From an uncultured Traorella sp. (GTDB taxonomy: Bacteria > Bacillota_I > Bacilli_A > Erysipelotrichales > Erysipelotrichaceae): 7,448 bases of DNA. The stretch is from positions 1-7,448 of the forward strand of contig CAMEIZ010000090.1 of NCBI GenBank assembly GCA_945919165.1, read 5' to 3'. Under the pieces are notes generated by a model that was not told the DNA's origin, ran no database searches, and saw only the letters and a list, made by a program, of their open reading frames with translations. Each line of letters opens with the position of its first letter. Positions within the stretch are counted from its first letter, which is position 1. This document shows positions 1-5,207 of the stretch, piece after piece. The position numbers and the translations under genes are program-made.

Positions 1-501
1 TTTATCATGCAAACTTCCCATTGTGTCATTTTCATCTATTTCAACTTCCTTTACATTGCAGACATCACCGGCATCCATTTTTGAAACCATTTCCATAATT
101 GACACACCACTTTTTGTTTCCCCTTGAATAATAGCTTTATGTATCGGTGCACCACCGCGATACTTAGGAAGCAAAGAAGCATGAACATTAATATTTCTGA
201 TCTTTGTAGCCTGTAAAATCTCATCAGGAATAAGTTGTCCATAGGCACAAGTAATGATACAGTCAATATCTAACTTTTTATATTCATCACACCAGTCTTT
301 GATTTTTTCAGGTTGAAAAACCGGCAGCTGATATTCTAACGCTAGCTGTTTAACAGGTGTCGGTGTTAAAATCTGTTTACGTCCAATTTTTTTATCCGGC
401 TGTGTTACAACTCCTACAACTTGATAATCATGTTCAATCAAACATTGCAAGATAGCACATGCAAACTTTGGAGTTCCCATAAACAATATTCTCTTTTTCA
501 A
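1..501 (-). CDS. fmt: Methionyl-tRNA formyltransferase, N-terminal 167 residues (3' end off the window)
   Basis: Formylates Met-tRNA(fMet) with 10-formyl-tetrahydrofolate in the cytoplasm, making the bacterial initiator tRNA. The visible part begins with the family's MGTPKFA signature (residues 8-14) and contains the NVHASLLPKYRGGAPI block (105-120). The catalytic triad known from E. coli Fmt (Asn106, His108, Asp144) matches Asn105, His107 and Asp143 (in MDAGD), each shifted by one. The frame is open to the window edge; a full enzyme is about 310 residues. No ATG fits the N-terminus. I chose the TTG at 499-501, six bases after a GAGGTG ribosome-binding site (508-513); an in-frame GTG at 508-510 lies inside that site and is less likely. 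The gene begins 39 bp after the small yqxA-position gene and is probably co-transcribed with it. In Bacillus, fmt normally sits with priA and def, so this location is unusual. Confidence 0.95.
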   Translation of the reverse strand, partial: MKKRILFMGTPKFACAILQCLIEHDYQVVGVVTQPDKKIGRKQILTPTPVKQLALEYQLPVFQPEKIKDWCDEYKKLDIDCIITCAYGQLIPDEILQATKIRNINVHASLLPKYRGGAPIHKAIIQGETKSGVSIMEMVSKMDAGDVCNVKEVEIDENDTMGSLHDK

Positions 502-540
502 AAAAATCACCTCGAAACGATTATACCTGAAAATAAGAAA

Positions 541-822
541 TTATTCCACAAATGCATTAAAAATCGAAGCAATTACTTCTACACCGGTTCCAACAATTCC
601 TTCAATCACTTCTCCGCTTTTTACAGCTAATCCGACTGCCTTGCTTTGACGATGTTCATAAACAGGATCATAATCATAAGGATCATAAGGTATCTTATTA
701 TTGATTTGTCCTTCAAATTCTTCCAATTTTTCATCTAGATTAATTTCTTCTTTATCCATCAAATTAGATCCAATTGCAACTAACAGCAAAATCAAAATAC
801 CATCGATAATAAATCTTTTCAT
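541..822 (-). CDS. Small membrane-anchored protein in the yqxA position after spoIIP (unknown function)
   Basis: A 93-residue protein with a positive start (MKR), one hydrophobic segment at about residues 4-20, an acidic middle (DKEEINLDEKLEEFEGQ), an unusual Pro/Tyr/Asp stretch (PYDPYDYDPVYEH, about 46-58), and a C-terminal half of small and hydrophobic residues likely to form an amphipathic helix. It looks like a single-pass membrane protein with most of its length outside the membrane. In B. subtilis the gene after spoIIP is yqxA (DUF3679), also short with an N-terminal membrane segment. Position and architecture agree, but I cannot demonstrate sequence homology. I start at ATG 820-822: GAGG (828-831) lies five bases upstream. 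A GTG at 826-828 would add two residues but overlaps that site. The start is two bases after the spoIIP stop codon, so translation is probably coupled. A sporulation role is inferred from context only. Confidence 0.72.
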   Translation of the reverse strand: MKRFIIDGILILLLVAIGSNLMDKEEINLDEKLEEFEGQINNKIPYDPYDYDPVYEHRQSKAVGLAVKSGEVIEGIVGTGVEVIASIFNAFVE

Positions 823-824
823 GT

Positions 825-1670
825 TCACCTCATCATTTCATCAATCGCATTTGCGAGAATTTCGACGCTGTTTGTAACTTCCTCATACATACTTTCATCT
901 CCGCCTACTTCAATTAAAAGCATATTTTCATGAATATCCTGATTATAATAAGCTTCCCTTACCAGAATATTCTTCATAATACCATGTACCTGAGCATTCG
1001 TTTTGTCTAATAGTGTCACAGCTTTTTTCTGAATTTCCAAGAAATGATCACTCAACCCTCCTAAAACAATCATCATTTTTGCATAGGATTTCCCATTTGC
1101 TTCAATAAAAGCACTATTACGAGGAATTGAATCACGATGAAAATCAATCAATAAATCAAATCCGCCATGTTTTACCATAGCATCATTAATAGCATTGCGA
1201 GAAATACGATAAGATTGATTATAGTTTAAATTCAAAGCATTTAATTCAGATGTGAAATCTCTCTCTTCGACAATGACTTCAAATCCCTTTTGACGTAAAA
1301 ACTCTGCCAGAAGATGACTTGCTTCCAAAACAGTATTTTTATCTTTATAGTTTTCTTTTTGGTGCGTGCTGTATAAATATATAGATTTTGATGGTCCTAT
1401 GACTGGATCTATGGGTTCGACATCGTCTTGTTTATCAATATCCACTTCACGAGGAGGTATATTTTCTTTTTTTACCATATCCATTACGTTAAAAGTTGAA
1501 ATATCAATCGGATTGATTTTTTGATTCTGTGTAAAAAAATTGAAATTCACCTGACTAAAAGCAGCTTGTATACTTAAAGACAAAGGTGTAATAAATAGTA
1601 AAAAAGCTAATAAACAGAATTTAAGAAAAATCTTCAATGAGGTTTTCATACTACAGCATATGAAACTCAC
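825..1670 (-). CDS. spoIIP: Stage II sporulation protein P (engulfment amidase/endopeptidase), short form
   Basis: SpoIIP degrades peptidoglycan during engulfment of the forespore, as amidase and endopeptidase, in the mother-cell membrane with SpoIID and SpoIIM. The 281-residue product has an N-terminal membrane anchor (about 13-37), a linker (about 40-95) and the SpoIIP catalytic domain. Family motifs are YLYSTHQKENY (98-108; His103 and Glu106 are probable zinc-site residues), YNQSYRISRNAI (150-161), DFHRDS (176-181), YNQD (242-245) and NMLLIEVGG (249-257). B. subtilis SpoIIP is about 400 residues, so the region before the catalytic domain is much shorter here. The GTG start at 1668-1670 overlaps the gpr stop codon (GTGA), suggesting translational coupling. 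An in-frame ATG at 1647-1649 would give a more usual anchor beginning MKTSLKIFLKF. Neither start has a strong ribosome-binding site, so the start is uncertain. No clear sigma-E promoter is visible just upstream. Confidence 0.93.
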   Translation of the reverse strand: MSFICCSMKTSLKIFLKFCLLAFLLFITPLSLSIQAAFSQVNFNFFTQNQKINPIDISTFNVMDMVKKENIPPREVDIDKQDDVEPIDPVIGPSKSIYLYSTHQKENYKDKNTVLEASHLLAEFLRQKGFEVIVEERDFTSELNALNLNYNQSYRISRNAINDAMVKHGGFDLLIDFHRDSIPRNSAFIEANGKSYAKMMIVLGGLSDHFLEIQKKAVTLLDKTNAQVHGIMKNILVREAYYNQDIHENMLLIEVGGDESMYEEVTNSVEILANAIDEMMR

Positions 1671-2413
1671 ATCTCTTCATATGCCGGATGAATAAAGCAA
1701 TTTAATGCAAATGAAAGAATTGATACAATTCTTCGACATTCCATATCCATATCTCTTGGAGTAATGATACAGTCATTATGATCATAGTCTTCATCAATTT
1801 TGATTTCTTTTAAAATCGAGCGAATGGTTGTAACCGTGGCAATACCGATAGAGATAACGGGTACATGCAACGTATTCTCATTAATTGCCAAACGATGATT
1901 TCCTACTCCACTTCCCGGTATGATTCCGATATTGGATATCTGAACAGCACGGTTGATGCGTGAAAAACTGTCACTCGCTAAAGCATCAATGACTATCACA
2001 CAGCTGGGTTTATAAAAGTCAGCAATTGCCTGAACGATTTTTGCGGATTCTAATCCGGTTTGACCCATAACTTTTGGTGCTATGGCTGCACAATTGTTTA
2101 AGCCGGGATGTACTTTCTTTTCAAGTTCAAATAAATGTGCTGATACAAGAATTTCTGAAACTGTTTTAGGACCAATAGAATCTGAAATCATATCTTCATT
2201 TCCTAAACCCACTACCAATATCTTAGAAAGTATGATATCTTCACACATTTTATCGAGAATCTCAACTAAATTCGTACTGATTAAGGAACGTATCTTGGCA
2301 TCTTCCATCGATTCAAACGATAAAGTAACATAATCTCCCATCTGATATTTCATATCATTTTCAAACACTTTAAACCATTCATCTGCCAAATCACTTCGTT
2401 TTACTTTGGTCAT
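1667..2413 (-). CDS. gpr: Germination protease Gpr (peptidase family A25), compact form
   Basis: Gpr is made in the forespore as a zymogen and degrades small acid-soluble spore proteins at germination. Family landmarks appear in order: RSDLADE (6-12), ILVVGLGNEDMISDSIGP (65-82), APKVMGQTG (112-120), VIDALASDSFSRIN (141-154), GIIPGSGVGNHR (163-174), PVISIGIATV (185-194) and IITPRDMD (216-223). The two aspartates proposed as catalytic in B. megaterium Gpr appear to correspond to Asp78 and Asp143. Ser7-Asp8/Leu9-Ala10 resembles the self-cleavage site, implying a propeptide of about 8 residues. At 248 residues it is far shorter than Bacillus Gpr (about 370). Shortening lies near the N-terminus and in the stretch between the PTVVDA-equivalent and VTPKEVD-equivalent motifs. 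The usual PTVV(D) is ATVTT here. ATG 2411-2413 follows AAAGGAG by 6 bases. The 3' end overlaps the spoIIP start. Confidence 0.95.
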   Translation of the reverse strand: MTKVKRSDLADEWFKVFENDMKYQMGDYVTLSFESMEDAKIRSLISTNLVEILDKMCEDIILSKILVVGLGNEDMISDSIGPKTVSEILVSAHLFELEKKVHPGLNNCAAIAPKVMGQTGLESAKIVQAIADFYKPSCVIVIDALASDSFSRINRAVQISNIGIIPGSGVGNHRLAINENTLHVPVISIGIATVTTIRSILKEIKIDEDYDHNDCIITPRDMDMECRRIVSILSFALNCFIHPAYEEM

Positions 2414-2431
2414 GAGAGACTCCTTTATAAA

Positions 2432-2461
2432 TATTATGGCTTGCTTTTTTGAATTGATTCT
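2432..2461 (-). promoter_or_regulatory. Possible sigma-G (forespore) promoter of gpr
   Basis: On the minus strand, CATAATA (2432-2438) fits the sigma-G -10 pattern CATNHTA. AGAATC (2456-2461) lies 17 bases upstream and matches GHAT of the -35 pattern but not its final purine. Known biology fits: gpr is a sigma-G-dependent forespore gene in Bacillus. One doubt is that transcription would start close to the ribosome-binding site at 2421-2427, leaving a leader of only about a dozen bases. Confidence 0.4.
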
Positions 2462-2489
2462 TGCATTTATACTTTGATTTTGCTATAAT
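2461..2489 (+). promoter_or_regulatory. Sigma-A type promoter of rpsT
   Basis: TTGCAT (2461-2466) and a perfect TATAAT (2484-2489) are separated by 17 bases, with TG at 2481-2482 giving an extended -10. Transcription should begin near 2496, leaving a leader of about 26 bases that contains only the AGGAGG ribosome-binding site. Such a strong, near-consensus promoter suits a ribosomal protein gene. Its -35 box shares base 2461 with the proposed gpr -35 box on the other strand. Confidence 0.9.
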
Positions 2490-2521
2490 CTGAGGGAATG
2501 TTTATATTAGGAGGTGTCGCA

Positions 2522-2785
2522 ATGCCAAACATTAAATCACAGAAAAAACGTGTATTAACAAACAACAAGAAACACGCAAGCAATGTTGCTGAAAGAAGTG
2601 CTCTTAAAACAGCCATCAAAAACGTATTAGTTGCTGTTGAAGCAAATGATAAAGAAGCAGCAATGGAAGCTTACAACATAGCTAATTCTAGATTAGACAA
2701 AGCTATCACAAGTGGTATCCACCACAAAAACTTTGTTTCTAGACAGAAATCACGTTTAAGCAACGCTATCAATAAAATTGCTTAA
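2522..2785 (+). CDS. rpsT: 30S ribosomal protein S20
   Basis: S20 (bS20) binds 16S rRNA early in assembly of the 30S subunit. The 87-residue product is very basic and starts MPNIKSQKKRVLTNNK, a typical S20 N-terminus. It continues with the RSALKTAIKNV helix and ends with a Lys/Arg-rich segment that includes GIHHKNFVSRQKSRL. The length is normal for the family. ATG 2522-2524 is seven bases after a perfect AGGAGG (2509-2514). An in-frame ATG at 2498 would add eight residues but has no ribosome-binding site, lies almost at the expected transcription start and is not typical of S20. This is the only rightward gene in the window. It is monocistronic, with its own promoter and terminator, convergent with the serine dehydratase gene and divergent from gpr. 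Confidence 0.98.
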   Translation: MPNIKSQKKRVLTNNKKHASNVAERSALKTAIKNVLVAVEANDKEAAMEAYNIANSRLDKAITSGIHHKNFVSRQKSRLSNAINKIA

Positions 2786-2793
2786 CAATAAAT

Positions 2794-2827
2794 AAACTAT
2801 GTCATGCACACGACATAGTTTTTTTTT
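2794..2827 (+). terminator. Rho-independent terminator of rpsT
   Basis: A perfect 10-bp stem (2794-2803 with 2812-2821) encloses an 8-base loop, and the stem runs into a T tract through 2827. It begins 8 bases after the rpsT stop codon. The opposite strand lacks a comparable uninterrupted T run, so it should work mainly on rightward transcripts. Confidence 0.92.
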
Positions 2828-3010
2828 GCAATTATAAGCATCAGAAAATTTATTTGATGTTTGAAGGATAAGCCATGTCATGTCTAGTTAACTATGGATA
2901 GCATTAAAAACAACCAAACAATTTAATATATCTAACTAATATTTTTGTTATGTTTTATCACTTGATTCAAATTTGTTTTGTATTACAGTTTAAAAAATCC
3001 AATTATCATT
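2828..3010. other. Intergenic spacer between two convergent terminators, no gene recognised
   Basis: These A+T-rich 183 bp separate the rpsT terminator from the terminator of the leftward operon. I find no ORF with a ribosome-binding site, no well-spaced promoter and no strong hairpin on either strand. The only local symmetry is the 10-bp palindrome TAGTTAACTA at 2885-2894. The octamer ATGTCATG in the rpsT terminator (2799-2806) occurs again near 2875-2882, too short to call a repeat. Confidence 0.6.
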
Positions 3011-3016
3011 CGAAAT

Positions 3017-3059
3017 AAAAAAAGCTTAAACCTGATCAACCTCGATCTGTTTAAACTTT
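3017..3059 (-). terminator. Rho-independent terminator of the comEA-comEC-holA-serine dehydratase operon
   Basis: In the leftward transcript, bases 3059-3044 pair with 3037-3021: AAAG with CUUU, one U-G wobble, UUAAAC with GUUUAA, a small internal mismatch, then GAUC with GAUC around a 6-base loop. Seven U residues follow (3023-3017). The same sequence read rightward has a C-A mismatch where the wobble is, so it favours leftward transcripts. The stem includes two bases of the serine dehydratase stop codon (3058-3060), so the operon ends with almost no 3' untranslated sequence. Confidence 0.9.
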
Positions 3060-4263
3060 AATGCTCATCCATCGGTACTACACTGGCTAAACCGCCCAAA
3101 GAAGTTTCCTTGAGCTCTACCGCAATTTTCTTTCCGGTATAATTCATCGTATGAATGATCATATCCAAGCTCACCCGGTTTTGTTTTAAATGACCGACTT
3201 CATCTGCCAGCATAGCAGAATCAATAGCACGTAATGTTGCCACAGCATTTCGTTCAATACAAGGAATCATGACATAACCACCTACCGGATCACAAGTCAA
3301 GCCTAAAAAGTGTTCAATTCCAATTTCAGCTGCATAAGCAATCAAATCATCATCTAAATCTTCCATAAAAGCAACAAACGCACATCCCATGGAACAAGCA
3401 ACACCAATTTCAGCCTGACAGCCTCCCTGTGCACCTGAAATAGTAGCATTATATTTAAAAAGATTGCCTATAATACCAGCAATTTTTAATCCCTGCAGAA
3501 TTTTCTTCTTATCCTTTTTTTTATCAACATAATAATAACGAACTAAACTAGGCATAACACCACTTGAACCCATTGTCGGAGATGTAACAGTTTCTCCTCC
3601 GGCTGCATTTTCTTCACTGGCAGCATAAGCATAGGACATGAGTGTTAGTTTTTCTTTTTTTATTGGATTATTTTCTTTAAGTGCTTTTTGATATAAAGAA
3701 GCTGCAACACGCTTTAATTTTAATTTTCCCGGCAAAACTCCAATAGAATGAATACCTCTTTCAATTGTATCAAGCATCATTTCAAATACTTTTTCCATGT
3801 GCTCATCAATATCTTCAACTGCATCCACATATCCGCTTAAAGGTATAGAATTCTGATGACAGAACTGCATGATTTCAAAAAAAGATGACTGTTCATAAAC
3901 CTCATCGGCTTCCTTGGCCTCTTCTCCATCAATCTGAATGGCACCGCCGCCAACTGAATAAACTCTCCAGGTTCCCAGAAACTGTTGATTCTTATATGCC
4001 ATCAAATCCATAGTATTTGGATGAACTTCACATGTTTCACTGGAGAAATGTACATGACATTCTATTGGCGCACAGGTTTTCATACAAATCATATCTGTTA
4101 GATGTCCCTTCCCTGTCAAAGCCAAAGAACCATAAAGTGTTATTTCGATTAAATCAGCTTCGGGATATTCCTTTAAAAACCGTTCGCAAGCTGTTTTAGG
4201 TCCTAATGTATGACTGCTGGAAGGCCCCGGACCAATCTTGTATAATTCCTTAAGCGATTTCAT
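3058..4263 (-). CDS. sdaA: L-serine ammonia-lyase (L-serine dehydratase), iron-sulfur dependent, single-chain beta-alpha form
   Basis: Converts L-serine to pyruvate and ammonia in the cytoplasm using an oxygen-sensitive [4Fe-4S] cluster. The 401-residue chain joins an N-terminal beta domain (about 1-150; GPGPSSSHTLGP at 11-22, LYGSLALTGKGHLTD at 43-57) to the alpha catalytic domain (about 170-400; SPTMGSSGVMP 228-238, SGAQGGCQAE 276-285, LTCDPVGG 322-329, IPCIERNA 333-340). Cys282, Cys324 and Cys335 are the probable cluster ligands; their 42- and 11-residue spacing agrees with my recollection of the Legionella enzyme. The C-terminal cysteine of that enzyme has no equivalent here (the chain ends PMDEH). 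It is about 50 residues shorter than E. coli SdaA. I chose ATG 4261-4263, six bases after AGGGGGA (4270-4276) and overlapping the holA stop as ATGA. An upstream in-frame ATG at 4279-4281 lacks a ribosome-binding site. Its place as last gene of a competence/replication operon is unusual. Confidence 0.96.
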   Translation of the reverse strand: MKSLKELYKIGPGPSSSHTLGPKTACERFLKEYPEADLIEITLYGSLALTGKGHLTDMICMKTCAPIECHVHFSSETCEVHPNTMDLMAYKNQQFLGTWRVYSVGGGAIQIDGEEAKEADEVYEQSSFFEIMQFCHQNSIPLSGYVDAVEDIDEHMEKVFEMMLDTIERGIHSIGVLPGKLKLKRVAASLYQKALKENNPIKKEKLTLMSYAYAASEENAAGGETVTSPTMGSSGVMPSLVRYYYVDKKKDKKKILQGLKIAGIIGNLFKYNATISGAQGGCQAEIGVACSMGCAFVAFMEDLDDDLIAYAAEIGIEHFLGLTCDPVGGYVMIPCIERNAVATLRAIDSAMLADEVGHLKQNRVSLDMIIHTMNYTGKKIAVELKETSLGGLASVVPMDEH

Positions 4264-5204
4264 AAACGTTCCCCCTGACATTCAATTAAAAACATTTCAA
4301 ATGCTAAAAATTTTTCCATTTTACCTGTTTTAATCTTGATATCACAGCGTGCACAAGCGTCAATCAGCTTTAAAAGTTCATCTGCTGAAATATTTTTGAC
4401 TAATTCACAGGTTAATTTGACACGATAAGGATGGGCTTTTAATTCAGCTGCCATTGTTTGTTCACTTTTAGACTGCATTTTCCCTACTTTGATCTGATAA
4501 TAAAAGCGAAACTGAGAAGCTAAAACAGCTAAAAAATATATCGGATCATAATTTAAAAACCGCATATCTTTATAAACCGAAAAAGCTCTGTCAAACTTGC
4601 CTTTTAAAATTGATTCACTTAGTTCAAAAATATTCTCATCAAGTGATTTTTGAATCAATGCACAAATGACTTCTTCATCAATTGGATCAGGATAGCAGGA
4701 TAACTTTTCTAATTGAAGATCAATTAAAGCACAATCATTCGGCAAACGCTGAATTAATAAATTTTGACAATTCAATGAAAGTTGAAGATGATATTCATTT
4801 AATTGATTTAAGATATAGGAACGAAGCTCAACATCCTTGAAATCTGTCAAAGCCTTTACCTTACAGGTTTTCTGAATCAGTTTGACAATTTTTTTACGTC
4901 CATCACATTTTTCATGCTGAACGGACATAATGAGTGTATTTTCCTTGATTGGCTGACGAAGAAAAGCTTCTAAAAGCGATGTATCTTCATCGGTATTGCT
5001 GGTTAAAAATTCACAGTTTTTAAAATGAATGATTTTATGTGGAGAAAAAAAAGGAATACTCATTAATTCCATTACAGCATCACTCATTTTAATTTGCCGC
5101 ATATCTAAAGTAATAAGATCATAATCTTCTTGAAATTCTTCAGTTATTTTTTTGATTTCTTTTTGAATTCTGCCAAAATCATTTCCATAAAATAAATAGT
5201 TCAT
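4260..5204 (-). CDS. holA: DNA polymerase III, delta subunit
   Basis: HolA is the clamp-loader subunit that opens the beta sliding clamp; it works with delta-prime and tau/gamma at the replication fork. The 314 residues match the family's length and layout: a degenerate AAA+ N-terminal domain starting MNYLFYGND without a nucleotide-binding loop, the clamp-contact region IPFFSPHKIIHFKN (50-63), a middle domain (NIFELSESILKGKFDRAF, 191-208), and a C-terminal collar domain with DPIYFLAVLASQFR (220-233), AHPYRVK (257-263) and the CDIKIKTGKMEKFLAFEMFL stretch (287-306). ATG 5202-5204 lies six bases after GGAG (5211-5214), a ribosome-binding site inside the last codons of comEC; only three bases separate the genes. 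The stop codon overlaps the next gene's start. comEC-holA adjacency is also found in Bacillus (holA = yqeN). Codon use looks like that of its neighbours. Confidence 0.96.
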   Translation of the reverse strand: MNYLFYGNDFGRIQKEIKKITEEFQEDYDLITLDMRQIKMSDAVMELMSIPFFSPHKIIHFKNCEFLTSNTDEDTSLLEAFLRQPIKENTLIMSVQHEKCDGRKKIVKLIQKTCKVKALTDFKDVELRSYILNQLNEYHLQLSLNCQNLLIQRLPNDCALIDLQLEKLSCYPDPIDEEVICALIQKSLDENIFELSESILKGKFDRAFSVYKDMRFLNYDPIYFLAVLASQFRFYYQIKVGKMQSKSEQTMAAELKAHPYRVKLTCELVKNISADELLKLIDACARCDIKIKTGKMEKFLAFEMFLIECQGERL

Positions 5205-5207
5205 AGC

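Noticed and set aside
51..266. Leftward ORF of 71 codons
   Set aside because: It lies in a different frame inside fmt, whose motifs are unmistakable in the correct frame.
520..525. TATAAT on the minus strand just upstream of fmt
   Set aside because: Transcription would start about seven bases later, right at the fmt ribosome-binding site, and there is no good -35 box at 16-18 bases spacing.
1715..1733. Perfect inverted repeat AAGAATTG-ATA-CAATTCTT inside the 3' part of gpr
   Set aside because: It lies within well-conserved coding sequence, is A+T rich, and has no T tract; eight-base arms of this composition can arise by chance. It could be checked for conservation at synonymous sites.
1670..1760. 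Search for a sigma-E promoter before spoIIP
   Set aside because: CATATGAA-like sequences occur near 1677-1684, but no -35 element at the proper spacing could be supported.
2082..2333. Rightward ORF of 83 codons opposite gpr
   Set aside because: It is the antisense shadow of a clearly conserved gpr coding region and has no ribosome-binding site or recognisable domain. Other rightward ORFs at 421-630 and 4017-4199 were rejected for the same reasons.
2885..2894. Palindrome TAGTTAACTA in the spacer after rpsT
   Set aside because: Ten bases of A+T-rich symmetry without a nearby promoter or second copy is weak evidence for an operator.
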